From the NCBI RefSeq assembly GCF_027052235.1, contig NZ_JALUFF010000062.1:18879-82878 (forward strand): a stretch of DNA of 64,000 bases, given 5' to 3'. The notes beneath the pieces are model-generated. The model saw only the letters and a list, made by a program, of their open reading frames with translations. It did no database searches and was not told where the DNA came from. Below, in pieces: positions 36,953-49,379 of the stretch (positions are counted from its first letter, which is position 1; each line of letters begins with the position of its first letter). The position numbers and the translations under genes are program-made. This DNA comes from Thermococcus sp. (GTDB lineage: Archaea > Methanobacteriota_B > Thermococci > Thermococcales > Thermococcaceae).

Positions 36953-37182
36953 AGAATCAGGAGATATATTGAGTGACAGGGCTCAATGAGATTCGTTTTT
37001 ACAAAGCCACTTCCCCTTTTCTTAAGGAGTAGGGGCTCGACTGAAATACAGGCTGGGAATATCCTTATTTCATCAAGTTTGCTCTCAAACTCCCAGCCAA
37101 GGCCAAAACAAACTCGCTCTATCAACATTCTGAAATCCTTCCATTCTTCAACGTCCATTAGGTAATATATTGTGTGGCCCAA
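36907..37182 (-). CDS. Small conserved-looking protein of unknown function
   Basis: The frame starts at TTG 37182 with GGTGAT five bases upstream and a TATA-like CTATATAG just above, giving 91 residues (MGHTIYYLMDVEEWKDFR to SVSVWED). A similar MGH-opening small protein is recalled from other Thermococcales, but no function is known. There are no membrane segments; a few cysteines are scattered. Its last 46 bases overlap the end of the membrane-protein gene on the other strand. Confidence is moderate because of the TTG start and overlap. Confidence 0.55.
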   Translation of the reverse strand: MGHTIYYLMDVEEWKDFRMLIERVCFGLGWEFESKLDEIRIFPACISVEPLLLKKRGSGFVKTNLIEPCHSIYLLILYSASAFGSVSVWED

Positions 37183-37271
37183 GATATCACCCTATATAGT
37201 AAGTAAGAAACTTTAAAAAGTTTTTGAATTTAAAACTTTTATTTGTAACCAGTAGTAGGCTGGAACCGGAG

Positions 37272-37838
37272 CTAAATCTCTCCACAGAGTCTTGCGAAGT
37301 TCCTGTAGACATCCACCCCGCGCTCGGTATGTGCAACCTCCGGATGGAACTGGACGCCGTAGATTGGAAGGCTTTCGTGCTTCATGGCCTCGACCGGACA
37401 GGTCTCGCTCCTAGCGAGCAGTCGGAAGCTAGGGGGGAGCTCCTTTACCTCGTCCATGTGGCTCTCCCAGACCTTTAGCTTTCTTGGAAGGCCCTTGAAA
37501 ATATCGTTCTCCTCAAGGATTTCAATCTCAACTAAACTGTACTCCGCCTTATCTCCCCTTCCGACCTTTCCACCGAAGTGCCTCGCTATAAGCTGGTGAC
37601 CGAGGCAGATGCCGAGGATGGGCACGTTGAACTCGTCGTAGTGCTCCAGAATTGCCCCGCAGTTACCCGTTTTCTCTATGTCAGGACCGCCTGAGAAGAT
37701 TATGCCCTTTGGATTCAGCGCCTTTATCTCCTCAAGCGGCGTCGTGTTGGGGATTATCTTCGCTTCTACTCCCAAATAGCGGAGAGTCCTCCAGATCCTG
37801 TGGACGTACTGCCCGCCGTTGTCCATAATCACTATCAT
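37272..37838 (-). CDS. guaAA: GMP synthase subunit A (glutamine amidotransferase)
   Basis: A class I glutamine amidotransferase that delivers ammonia to subunit B for XMP to GMP conversion; in archaea the two are separate. The nucleophile is Cys78 (GICLGHQ), with His/Glu in VQFHPEVAH. The 188-residue product starts [17 protein letters not shown]. The ATG at 37838 overlaps the stop of the PIN toxin gene by four bases, so guaAA translation depends on the toxin gene in the same transcript from guaAB. Confidence 0.95.
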   Translation of the reverse strand: MIVIMDNGGQYVHRIWRTLRYLGVEAKIIPNTTPLEEIKALNPKGIIFSGGPDIEKTGNCGAILEHYDEFNVPILGICLGHQLIARHFGGKVGRGDKAEYSLVEIEILEENDIFKGLPRKLKVWESHMDEVKELPPSFRLLARSETCPVEAMKHESLPIYGVQFHPEVAHTERGVDVYRNFARLCGEI

Positions 37839-38281
37839 GAACTCACCCCCAGGAGTCTGAAAAACTCGTCGGATTCTTCAACTAGGTAGAATGTCTTTAA
37901 ACCGAAGGATTTGGCCAAGTCGGCCATTTTTCTGTCATTGGTTATTAGAACGGCGTCTAGATGGATGGCTGTTGCGATGAAGTAGATATCAGACGCCTTA
38001 TGGTGGGTTTGAAACGCCACCTCCTTCAAATCCTCGATTATTAACTCCTCTGGAATCCACGTGAGTATGGCGCTATACAAGTCAAGGGCTCTTTTAACCC
38101 TTTCACGGTCGAAATATCTCGACAAAACAGCCACGAACTCAACCTCCCCAAGGCGAGGAGCGTAAGGTTCTATATCGCCCAGCTGGGCGAGTTCAATAAT
38201 CTTTTCTGCAACCGCGGTTCGTTCAGGATAAAAGCTAGAAAACAGGTGAAACACAACGGAAGTGTCTATGACAACTCTCAT
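37835..38281 (-). CDS. PIN-domain protein (VapC-like toxin)
   Basis: A 148-residue PIN nuclease fold with acidic residues in [12 protein letters not shown], the central GEVEFVAVL and the C-terminal [19 protein letters not shown] toxins of this type cut RNA, often tRNA or rRNA. ATG 38281 overlaps the antitoxin stop (ATGA), and its own stop overlaps guaAA. The pair interrupts the GMP synthase genes. It may still be active because the acidic sites are present. Confidence 0.85.
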   Translation of the reverse strand: MRVVIDTSVVFHLFSSFYPERTAVAEKIIELAQLGDIEPYAPRLGEVEFVAVLSRYFDRERVKRALDLYSAILTWIPEELIIEDLKEVAFQTHHKASDIYFIATAIHLDAVLITNDRKMADLAKSFGLKTFYLVEESDEFFRLLGVSS

Positions 38282-38487
38282 GTCTCCTCCTCCCTGAGGC
38301 TCAGAAGGTAGTCGGTTGGATCCTCCTCAAAGCGCTCCTTTGTGACCTCTTTTCTCATCTCCCTGGCCAGTTCGAGGAAATCTCCCGGGTAAATCCTCAC
38401 CGTGAGTTTCTGCCCCTCCTTCAGTTTCAGCGGCTTCAAAGGCTTCAGCACGCCGTTTTCGTAGACCACCTCGATTATCTCGCCCAT
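38278..38487 (-). CDS. DUF104/AF2212-like antitoxin
   Basis: A 69-residue protein beginning MGEIIEVVYENGVLKPLKPLKLKEGQKL, which is the standard DUF104 (AF2212-like) beta-rich start and the usual partner of PIN toxins in archaea. It is upstream of the PIN gene with a four-base overlap. The gap to guaAB is 43 bases, in which the pair may or may not have its own promoter. Confidence 0.88.
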   Translation of the reverse strand: MGEIIEVVYENGVLKPLKPLKLKEGQKLTVRIYPGDFLELAREMRKEVTKERFEEDPTDYLLSLREEET

Positions 38488-38530
38488 ACTCCCACCGTCT
38501 CAGTTTTCACTCAAAAATAAATAAAGGTTC

Positions 38531-39454
38531 TCACTCGAACTCTATCGTTGCGGGGGGCTTGTTGGTGATATCGTAGAGCACCCTCCCGACCTCTGGAATC
38601 TCACTCGTTATCCTAAAGGCTATCCTCTGGAGCACCTCGAAGGGGACGTTCATCGCGTTTGCCGTCATTCCATCAAGGCTCTCGACGACGCGAACCGCTA
38701 CGGTTTCCTTATAGGCCCTTATGTCACCCTGGACTCCAACCGTTTTAACTCCCAGAAGAACCGCGAAGGCCTGCCAAGGCTTCAGTCCAGCTTTCTCGAT
38801 CTCCTCCTCGACTATGGCGTTCGCTTCCCTCACTATGGCGACCTTCTCAGGCGTTACCTCCCCGAGAACCCTAACCGCCAAGCCCGGCCCGGGGAAGGGC
38901 ATGCGGTTGTATATCTTCTCGGGAAGACCGAGCTCCTTGGCGAGCTCCCTCACTTCATCCTTGTAGAGGTCGCGGAGCGGTTCAATAAGCTTCAGGTTGA
39001 GCCTCTCTGGAAGGCCGCCGACGTTGTGGTGGCTCTTGATTTTCCCCTTGCTCTCTATCCAGTCCGGGGCGATGGTTCCCTGAATGAGGAATTGAGCATC
39101 TATCTCCTTCGCGACCTCCTCAAAAACCTCGATGAATACCCTTCCTATTATCTTTCTCTTCTCCTCCGGGTCGGTAACGCCTTTCAACACCTCAAAAAAG
39201 CGCTCGCTTGCATCGATGTAGTGCAGGTTAAGGCCGAACTCGTCCCTGAAGGTCTTCACCACGAACTCCGGTTCGTTCTTCCTCATGAAGCCTGTGTTGA
39301 CGAAGACCGCGTGGAGTCTATTGCCTATAGCTTTATGGGCAAGTATCGCGGCGGTCGAGCTGTCCACACCACCGGAGAGCGCTATTATCGCCCTTCCATC
39401 CCCGACGATCTTCCTTATCTCCTCAACCTTCTCCTCGATAAACTTCTCCCACAT
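38531..39454 (-). CDS. guaAB: GMP synthase subunit B (ATP-pyrophosphatase)
   Basis: This subunit adenylates XMP and aminates it. The PP-motif SGGVDSS lies at 27-33 and the C-terminal dimer region ends [23 protein letters not shown] 39454 follows GGTGGT; the frame is open to 39463. The 307 residues fit the archaeal stand-alone form. It is the first gene of a unit running guaAB, antitoxin, toxin, guaAA. Upstream, GTCAA at 39484-39488 stands about where the operator half-site lies in purT and purL. Confidence 0.95.
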   Translation of the reverse strand: MWEKFIEEKVEEIRKIVGDGRAIIALSGGVDSSTAAILAHKAIGNRLHAVFVNTGFMRKNEPEFVVKTFRDEFGLNLHYIDASERFFEVLKGVTDPEEKRKIIGRVFIEVFEEVAKEIDAQFLIQGTIAPDWIESKGKIKSHHNVGGLPERLNLKLIEPLRDLYKDEVRELAKELGLPEKIYNRMPFPGPGLAVRVLGEVTPEKVAIVREANAIVEEEIEKAGLKPWQAFAVLLGVKTVGVQGDIRAYKETVAVRVVESLDGMTANAMNVPFEVLQRIAFRITSEIPEVGRVLYDITNKPPATIEFE

Positions 39455-39521
39455 GGGCACCACCTTTTTGCGAGCATTTGAGAGTCAATATATAAACCTA
39501 TCCTCGTGGGTTTTAACTGGT

Positions 39522-42652
<3,131 letters not shown>

Positions 42653-42669
42653 CGTGAACCCTCCAGTTA

Positions 42670-42687
42670 TTGACGGATTAATGTAAA
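42670..42687. promoter_or_regulatory. Purine operator-like site upstream of purL
   Basis: TTGAC at 42670-42674 and GTAAA at 42683-42687 are separated by eight bases (one mismatch from TTGAC-N8-GTCAA). The near edge is 18 bases from the purL ATG, exactly as at purT. A TATA-like CTTAAAAATAAG lies further upstream near 42700. Confidence 0.5.
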
Positions 42688-42739
42688 AATACTTATTTTT
42701 AAGGTTTATTTTAGCATAAAAATGTTAAAGCAAGTGCCA

Positions 42740-44375
42740 TCAAACCCGGAAGAGCAGGGTCGGAATGTCCCCCACCCTTTCGTCCGTGTAGTTGATGAAC
42801 GCCTTGAGAAGGCGGTAGATTTCAAAGAGCCTCTTCTCTTTTTCGCTCTTCGGTTCCTCTCCCGGTCAGCACGGGAAAAGACATCCACGACATTAAACTG
42901 TCTTGAAAGAATCCTTGAAGTTTCCTCCTCCATAAGCTCGTTTATGAAGTAGAGTAGACGTTGAAAGCCTTCTCCCTATCGGTGGAATAGAACCTCCTAA
43001 CAAGTGAAAACGCCTTCAGAATGATCCTTTCAAGTTCCTCTGGCGAGAGCTCTTCCAGTGCCCTCATGTACTCCTCCCTGAGCTCCATTGTAATCTCATC
43101 TTCCACATAGCTTGATTTCCAAAGCTCAACCCTCTTCAGAACCTTTCTTGGGTTCCTAACGTAAACGACCCCAGCGTTCCCATCAACGATTACCTCGTCT
43201 CCGTCCCGTATTGCCTCAATGTCAACACCCACAACACACGGGATTCCGAGTTCCCTCGCGATTATCGCCGGATGAGAGAGCACACTGTTCACTTTCGTCA
43301 CTATTCCGGAGGCCTTTGCGAAGATGCTGTAATGCTCCGCGTGGAGGACATAGGTCACCAAAATAGCCCCTTCTGGAAAAAGCTTTTCCACTTCCTCAGG
43401 TGGCTGGTCGTCAAGTACAAAGTAGGCCCTTCCCTTCGCCTTTCCTGGACTAGCGGGAATTCCTTTGAGTCCATGCCATCCCTGCGGCGCTTTGGCTTCC
43501 TCGCGCTTTTGCGCCAGTACTGTTACATCCCTCGACTGGAGGAGCCAGAGGGTTTCGTCGTAGGCCCACTCGATATCCTGGAGTTTACCGAAGAGTTCCT
43601 CAACTTCAAGGCCAATCTCCATGAGTTCCCTCATTAGAGGATCTTTGACTTTAGATGGGTCGCGCGGGAGAAGGATGCGCTCGCCGCTTGCTTCTCCACT
43701 CACGAGTTTCTCAGGGGCCCCTTGGCGAACTCCACAAGGGCGTTTTGAGGGTCGTTTGGGAGGGGGTGAAGAGCACCCGGGGAGTTTTGGGCTTATCTGT
43801 CTCTGGACTATGACCGCCATCTTCACGCCTCTTCTAATCCCAAGACGTTTCATGTACTCCATCGCGCGCCTCGACTGGGCGCTTCTAAAAACCCCCGCTC
43901 AATCGCTTTGATTAATTCATCGAATGAGTTCACATTGGTTACGCTTTCAAAAACACCAGCAAAACTTGCCCTGGAACTGTCCTCAGCGGTGGCAGAGCTT
44001 CTCACAACTACTGGAAACCTGCCTTCAAGGATGTAGGGAGATTGGAAGTATTTCCTGATTTCCTCAATAACTTCCTCTGGCAGGCTTCCGGTTTCTTTCC
44101 AGAGCTCATATGCTCTTGTAGTAACCACAAAACCCCCGGAACGTTGAAGTACCTCGTTAGGAGCGAGAGGTGGTGTGCTTTGCCTCCGATTTCTTCGATT
44201 GAGCCTCCCGCGGAGATTGTGCGGACGAACATTTCTAGCACCTCGAAAAGTGTGCTTATCCGAAAGCGACTGCCCGCTTAAGACTCCTCAGGTAGATGAA
44301 GTAATGATAGTTCAGCAGGCTTTCGTCACCGCTTTTAGAGGGCTTTCTTTTGAACACGTCCGGAGTTCCCGCCAT
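42740..44375 (-). pseudogene. Decayed PEP-synthase/PPDK-like gene with several frameshifts
   Basis: Pieces of one gene lie in different frames. They are an N-terminus MAGTPDVFKRKPSKSGD..LRSLKRAVAFG; then ISTLFEVLEMFVRT..GGKAHHLSLL; then the ATP-grasp PPDK_N part (PVVVRSSATAEDSSRASFAGVFESV); then the phosphohistidine domain (VTKVNSVLSHPAIIARELGIP); and finally FEIYRLLKAFINYTDER at the end. At least five frameshifts are needed. A C-terminal PEP-binding barrel is not seen even in the restored reading, so the parent was a short two-domain relative (~545 residues). The start ATG overlaps the stop of the DUF4932 gene (TAATG), so it was the last gene of the RiPP-like operon. Confidence 0.82.
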
Positions 44376-45790
44376 TAGAAGGACAAACCCTCCCCCTCCG
44401 GATTCCTAAGGGCTTCAACGAGGAAAACTCCCTTTGAATACTCAACCCCATCGAGAACGATGGAATTGTTCCTTATCTCCACGTACCTGTTGAGCTTCCG
44501 GACGATTGGGGAGTTTAACGGCACGATTACAATAAGGTTGCCGCTTTCGAGTCTGTTCGTGAAGTTTACTTTAAAACCCGCCTTTCTGAGGGTCTCAAGG
44601 TAACTTCTCACATACGTACTCTCTGAGAGGTTCGAGGAATATATCTCAACACCCTTCGTTTTAAACGCCATGAAGGCCATCTTGATTGTTGGCTCCGATG
44701 AAACGTTCCTCCAGAAGCCCTCCTTATACCAGTTTCCCATTAGCCTTGCAAGTTCGGGCATGAAGCTCTCGAAAGTGGGGTATTTCTCTCGGTTAGGCAG
44801 GTAGTCAGTTATGTAAGCCCTGTAAATCCTTCCAACAAGGTAAAACCCAAGAGCTTCTTGGCTCTTTATGAACCTCTCAGCGCTCTGGTTTCCCTGCGTT
44901 TCAAATATATAATACGCTTCAAACGCCCTCACAAGGGTCTCGTCAAGGTAAGTCTTCCAGCTCGAGTATCCCATGGAAGTCATGATATTCCTTACGGGCG
45001 AGAACATTTTCCTGTACCCTTTAAACTCCCTGTAGTGCCTGTCCACCGCTGGATTAACAAAGCTGTGGGCGAGCTCGTGGGCGGAGGCACCGCAGTATGA
45101 TGGAGTTCCATTGAACGTTGAGCAGATTCCAATAAAGGCGTAAACCGTATTGTTCTCCCAGCCACTGTAGCTGTAGTACATTTCAAGAGGCTGGAGAACG
45201 AAAACCCAGCGCTTTTTCTTCTCCCCAAAGAACATCTCCTCGAAGTGAGGAAGGCTAAAAACATCGGAATTCTCCTTTAAAAACAGTCTTATCTGCTCCC
45301 TGTAAAACTCTCGATGACTTTCGTAGAAGGCTGAAAAGTTCGACTCTCGGGCGAAATCTTTTATCGCTATGGAAAGCTCGTTGAGGAGCTTTTCGTTTCC
45401 ATGGACTCTTCTCACGAGATAAGAGCTCCACTCCGTGGAGTTCAGCTCCAGTGCAAACTTTGGAATCGCATCGTACTCCAAACCCTCTCTCAGGGCTTTT
45501 TTAGCGAGAAGCACCGCTCTGTGATTCTTGTATAGAGAGAAGTAAGACTCAACTTCTTGAGAGTAGGGAGTAGTGTTACCGGAGTTCCAACCCGCGAGGT
45601 AGAAAACAACATCAGCTAGTTCGATATAGGGATTTATCTCGATGCAGACACTGCCGTTGCATTCAACCACAGGCGAAAGGTCCAGTTGGAGAGGAGTTTT
45701 CTTGCTGGTAATAATATGGCCGATGAAATAATACGCGGGAAAGGCCAGAAGTAACACCATGATAACCGCAAGCACCCGAATCGTTTTCAT
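44375..45790 (-). CDS. Membrane-anchored DUF4932-like metalloprotease
   Basis: The 471-residue product has an N-terminal membrane anchor (IRVLAVIMVLLLAFPAYYFIG) and an outside domain with many sequons. HELAH at 238-242 (GASAHELAHSFVNP) is a zinc-protease motif of the HExxH type, in a setting recalled from DUF4932. A glutamate ligand further on is not certain (ETLVRAFEAYY is a candidate). It follows the M1-like protease gene by 14 bases and may trim or release the matured peptide outside the cell. Confidence 0.78.
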   Translation of the reverse strand: MKTIRVLAVIMVLLLAFPAYYFIGHIITSKKTPLQLDLSPVVECNGSVCIEINPYIELADVVFYLAGWNSGNTTPYSQEVESYFSLYKNHRAVLLAKKALREGLEYDAIPKFALELNSTEWSSYLVRRVHGNEKLLNELSIAIKDFARESNFSAFYESHREFYREQIRLFLKENSDVFSLPHFEEMFFGEKKKRWVFVLQPLEMYYSYSGWENNTVYAFIGICSTFNGTPSYCGASAHELAHSFVNPAVDRHYREFKGYRKMFSPVRNIMTSMGYSSWKTYLDETLVRAFEAYYIFETQGNQSAERFIKSQEALGFYLVGRIYRAYITDYLPNREKYPTFESFMPELARLMGNWYKEGFWRNVSSEPTIKMAFMAFKTKGVEIYSSNLSESTYVRSYLETLRKAGFKVNFTNRLESGNLIVIVPLNSPIVRKLNRYVEIRNNSIVLDGVEYSKGVFLVEALRNPEGEGLSF

Positions 45791-45804
45791 ACCTAACCCT
45801 CCAA

Positions 45805-47496
45805 CTAGTTTACCTCAACAACAATCCCCCTAACGCTGTAAAGCCGGTTTTCGTTTACAACCCACTCGTTTGGGTCAATGACTATTTTGAGGGGTTTTGT
45901 ATCCGTTTCGAAGCTCACAGTTGCACTGCCCTTGACCCACACGGTCCGAATGAGCTTTTCGTTTTGGGTAACGACCTCGACCTGGAGGGGAATCGTGAAG
46001 TTGTTTTTGTCCAGTATGGCAAACGTCAGGAAGTATTCTCCGTCTTTTGTCTTTTTCAGGCTCACGTTCGCAACAGACCAGTCGGGAACCTTTGAGGTGT
46101 AAAACCACTCCCTGAAGAACCAGTCGAGGTCCCTGCCACTGACGTTTTCGAAGACGTTCATCACATCGGTTAGGTTGCAGTTCCTTTGGTGGCACTCCAC
46201 CAAAAGCTTGTGAAGGCCCTCACGGAACGTCGTGTTCCCGAGAACGAACTGGAGTGACCTGAAGACGAAGGCCCCTCTGTAATAGATAATCGCCTCCCTG
46301 AGTTCCGGGTTTGTTATTCCCTCCCGATAGGCTATGCTAAGCGATACATTTTGCCCCAAGCTCGGGAGAACCTTGAAGTTCTCAATTTCATCGAGCAGTC
46401 CGGTGCAGTTCGAGGTTCTGCATTCCGCAGTTAGGGCCATGTACGTTGCGAGGCTTTCATCAACGCGCCCGATGTCAGAGTAGTAGCCGAACCAGAGGTG
46501 GGCAAGCTCGTGGAATATCAATCCTGGATTCTGGAAAACAAGATAGTTTAAGCTCGCAACGTTCCAGCGGGAGCATCCAAGTACTGCAACCGGCGGGTTG
46601 GAGTTTATAAGCTCGCCGTTGTCGTATTTTTCAGTGGTTATTAGAACGTCAACTTTTCCCGCGGGCACTATTCCTGTCATGTTGACGTACTCTGAAATCG
46701 CGTCTTTGATGTCCCCTATTAGAGAACCCAAGGAATCGTTGGTGTATTCGCAGGATTTGGAGATGTAAACCGTTACGTCGATACGCCTGACCCTCAGATG
46801 GAGGGTTCTGCCGATTCTTATGAACGCTACCCCTTGGAGCTTGTCCGGGTTAACCGTTATTCGCGTGGACGATGTGAGAAGGCCGTAGTTTGAGAGGAAC
46901 GCATATCCGCCCGGAAAGTTCACGCTTAAGTTCATACTCTGTTCCTTTCCACTTATGACCCACCACGTTACCGGAGTTCCGATTATCCAGCTTGAATTGA
47001 GCGATTTTACCTTTGAGTAGTTGAGCTCGTAGGTTACCTTCCCAAAGAGTTCTCCGGAGGGTGTTGAGACGTTGATAACGTAAACCCAGACGGTGGCCTG
47101 AGGGGAAATGTTAAGTTCGTACATGTCGAGTCTCGAGAGGTTTACGGGCTTTCCATCGATTGTAAGGTTAAGTTTTAGAACATCAGGCCGTCTGAGAACC
47201 GCAAGGTAAATTGGAACGTACTTTGAGGAAGATTTAATCAGAAAGGAGTACTTCCCCGAGATTACGCCGGTGGAGTGATAAGTGATTGTTAAATTCCCCC
47301 GCTGGGAATAGGAAAAAGCGTTAACCAACGACGCAATTTCGCCGGGAGTTGTTCTCCACGTATGCTGCGGTGATGTGTATATTACTTTGGAACTTTTAAT
47401 GGGAGGGGTATATGTTTTGTTTAAGATTAAACTTAATGACATTAACAAAAGAACAGAAAAGATGATGAATACTTGAACAGCCTTGTATATCTTCAT
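45805..47496 (-). CDS. Membrane-anchored M1-like (gluzincin) metallopeptidase
   Basis: A 563-residue protein with an N-terminal anchor (AVQVFIIFSVLLLMSLSLIL) and a long beta-rich region. The M1 motif HELAHLW starts at 329, with the third zinc ligand Glu347 in VDESLATYMAL, 14 residues after the second His. The GAMEN motif typical of M1 aminopeptidases was not found, so exopeptidase activity is not assured. Its start overlaps the radical SAM gene stop (ATGA), which makes the two translationally coupled and supports a role in processing the peptide of this locus. Confidence 0.82.
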   Translation of the reverse strand: MKIYKAVQVFIIFSVLLLMSLSLILNKTYTPPIKSSKVIYTSPQHTWRTTPGEIASLVNAFSYSQRGNLTITYHSTGVISGKYSFLIKSSSKYVPIYLAVLRRPDVLKLNLTIDGKPVNLSRLDMYELNISPQATVWVYVINVSTPSGELFGKVTYELNYSKVKSLNSSWIIGTPVTWWVISGKEQSMNLSVNFPGGYAFLSNYGLLTSSTRITVNPDKLQGVAFIRIGRTLHLRVRRIDVTVYISKSCEYTNDSLGSLIGDIKDAISEYVNMTGIVPAGKVDVLITTEKYDNGELINSNPPVAVLGCSRWNVASLNYLVFQNPGLIFHELAHLWFGYYSDIGRVDESLATYMALTAECRTSNCTGLLDEIENFKVLPSLGQNVSLSIAYREGITNPELREAIIYYRGAFVFRSLQFVLGNTTFREGLHKLLVECHQRNCNLTDVMNVFENVSGRDLDWFFREWFYTSKVPDWSVANVSLKKTKDGEYFLTFAILDKNNFTIPLQVEVVTQNEKLIRTVWVKGSATVSFETDTKPLKIVIDPNEWVVNENRLYSVRGIVVEVN

Positions 47497-48929
47497 ACTT
47501 GTTCACCCAATAACATCAATTTATTGGCAGTAGTTAATCTTTCTTCTTTGTCAGGTATCCTGCCTAAAATGTTAAACAATTCGTTTTTTGGGAATAAATG
47601 TGGATAAGTTTTAGCAAGATAAAACTTAAGACCCTCCTTCCACAAATACCTAGTTAGGTAACATCCAGGACCATTAGGAGTCCCATTTTTTCGAATAGAC
47701 TCCATCGGACAGCCTCCACCGCATACAGGTAGAAACACACAGTTTCTACATTCTTTAAATTCTGTTGGCATTCGGGCTTTGACAGTATAATAAAAGGGGG
47801 TTATATCCAATGTACCCTCATCGGATATCTTTCCAATAGAGTATTCTTCTTGACCCACCATTTCCCAACATGGATACAATTTTCTACTAGGATCAACTAC
47901 ATAAGAAAAAGGATGAGCATACATGCAGAACAATAACCTGTGATTGGGTCTAGTTTGAACGTTGAACCCCCTCTTGTATGCTTCTTTCCATAATCTAGGT
48001 AAATATTTTCTTAATTCTTCACCTCTGAGAGTCTTATCGTACCATGAACCATCAATGTTACTTCTTATGATACCAAATGACACATCAATAGAAGTTATGC
48101 CTTCAGAGACTAAGCTATCCAACAATTCAGGAATTGTGTCAATATTTGTTTTGTCCACATTTATCCTGATTCCAAGATGAAACTTCTCATTTGTAACATG
48201 GCTAAGTATACGCTTAATGTTAGATATTATTAAATCAAAGGTTCCATGTCCTGCTTTAGTTACTCTTCGACTGTCATGTATTTCTTTGGGACCGTCTAAG
48301 GTAATCTGCATTGAGATAATATTAAATTTGTTGATAGCATTAATCACTTCATCGTTTATTAGAGTGCCATTCGTAACAAAACCTGCAGTATAATCTTTAA
48401 TTTTGTTCCTTTGCTTAAGAGCTTCTAAGGATTTTAGGGTATATTTACAGTTAGTCCAGTTTAAGAGAGGCTCTCCCCCATAGAAGGTCACATCAAAACT
48501 TATGTCCTGTTTAGGCTGAAAGTAGTATTTATGGTTTAGAGCGAATTTTAAGATAATATCTATATCCTGTTTGGACATAGATTCCGCACGTTCTGTTAGA
48601 GTACCCTCATAGCAATATGGGCATCTAAGGTTACAGGCATATGTCATTGTAAGAGTCAATCCAACCCTAGACGCAGAATATAACCTAGAAATTTCAAATG
48701 TCCTGAGAGTCTTAATGACATCAATCTCGTTCAAATCATCATTCACTAAAAAGTGAAACTTGTATAATTTAGATTGTATATCTTGGGGGATGTCTTCTAA
48801 CATATTTTTTGAAATTTTTATAAATAGATCCTTATCTATTCTCGCTATTGAGTTATATAGTGTGTTGTAGAGAATGTAGCTATTCCCATTCAAATTGAAT
48901 AATATGTTATACTTCGATGCTTTCACCAT
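47493..48929 (-). CDS. Radical SAM/SPASM peptide maturase
   Basis: The 478-residue enzyme has a short N-terminal peptide-binding-like part (YNILFNLNGNSYILYNTLYNS), the radical SAM cluster C99, C103 and C106 (CNLRCPYC), and a SPASM domain with C354, C394, C397, C403, C407 and C423 for auxiliary FeS clusters. Such enzymes make Cys-to-carbon thioether links (sacti- or ranthipeptides) or other crosslinks. The N-terminal layout recalls the maturases of CXXX-repeat peptides. It lies 62 bases downstream of the Cys-rich peptide gene. The DNA is clearly AT-richer than the purine genes around, suggesting transfer. Confidence 0.9.
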   Translation of the reverse strand: MVKASKYNILFNLNGNSYILYNTLYNSIARIDKDLFIKISKNMLEDIPQDIQSKLYKFHFLVNDDLNEIDVIKTLRTFEISRLYSASRVGLTLTMTYACNLRCPYCYEGTLTERAESMSKQDIDIILKFALNHKYYFQPKQDISFDVTFYGGEPLLNWTNCKYTLKSLEALKQRNKIKDYTAGFVTNGTLINDEVINAINKFNIISMQITLDGPKEIHDSRRVTKAGHGTFDLIISNIKRILSHVTNEKFHLGIRINVDKTNIDTIPELLDSLVSEGITSIDVSFGIIRSNIDGSWYDKTLRGEELRKYLPRLWKEAYKRGFNVQTRPNHRLLFCMYAHPFSYVVDPSRKLYPCWEMVGQEEYSIGKISDEGTLDITPFYYTVKARMPTEFKECRNCVFLPVCGGGCPMESIRKNGTPNGPGCYLTRYLWKEGLKFYLAKTYPHLFPKNELFNILGRIPDKEERLTTANKLMLLGEQV

Positions 48930-48991
48930 AATTGGCTCCCTCCTTTTATATTAATTAAAAATGGAATATTAAGGCGAAACGTTCTAACGTT

Positions 48992-49204
48992 TCAATAACA
49001 CTTACAAGCTCCTTCCCCATTGCAATCACAATGGAATATAAAACATACCGGTATAGGTATAGGGATTGGTCCATTTTCTATACAGACTCCAGGGCAATAT
49101 ATTGTGCAGTAATCTCCGCAGTTTCCGTCGCAGTTACAATAAGTGTTGCAGTTGTTCCCTGCAATCCCCTCTGACGATCCGACTTCCAGAATCTCAAATT
49201 CCAA
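48992..49204 (-). CDS. Cys-rich RiPP precursor peptide with CXXX spacing
   Basis: A 70-residue peptide from TTG 49204, behind GGAGGAGGTGA. A short acidic leader (MEFEILEVGSSEGIAGN) is followed by a core with 12 cysteines at 19, 23, 25, 29, 33, 37, 41, 54, 59, 61, 67 and 69. Between 19 and 41 they are three residues apart except one single-residue gap (C-NTY-C-N-C-DGN-C-GDY-C-TIY-C-PGV-C). A PIPIPIP linker separates this from a second cluster. It is not a zinc ribbon or ferredoxin by spacing. It is directly upstream of a radical SAM maturase. The modification is inferred. Confidence 0.82.
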   Translation of the reverse strand: MEFEILEVGSSEGIAGNNCNTYCNCDGNCGDYCTIYCPGVCIENGPIPIPIPVCFIFHCDCNGEGACKCY

Positions 49205-49379
49205 TTATCTCACCTCCTCCAAGTTTTGCATTCTACTCTATGTCTGAAACAAACCATAAGTTTTTCTGTATGTGTTTTATAAAAGCTTGAAATCTATTTA
49301 TAAACAAGATGAAACAATTAACTAACAAAAAAAAAGCAATGCTTATAAGTAATTTCACTAATTAGTTTCAGGTGGTCAA
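49205..49379. promoter_or_regulatory. Divergent promoter region of the RiPP-like locus
   Basis: This AT-rich gap has minus-strand TATA-like boxes at 49275-49284 (TTTTATAAAA) and 49296-49305, and a plus-strand one at 49341-49350 (GCTTATAAGT). An imperfect inverted repeat, GAAACAATTA (49311-49320) and TAATTAGTTTC (49359-49369), encloses the plus-strand TATA and could be an operator for the winged-helix protein of the ABC operon. Confidence 0.5.

Noticed and set aside
39026..39481. A 151-codon plus-strand frame opposite guaAB
   Set aside because: Shadow of guaAB; no start signal or conserved motif.
45875..46195. A 106-codon minus-strand frame inside the M1-like protease gene
   Set aside because: It is in another frame of a clear gene and has a basic, low-information product.
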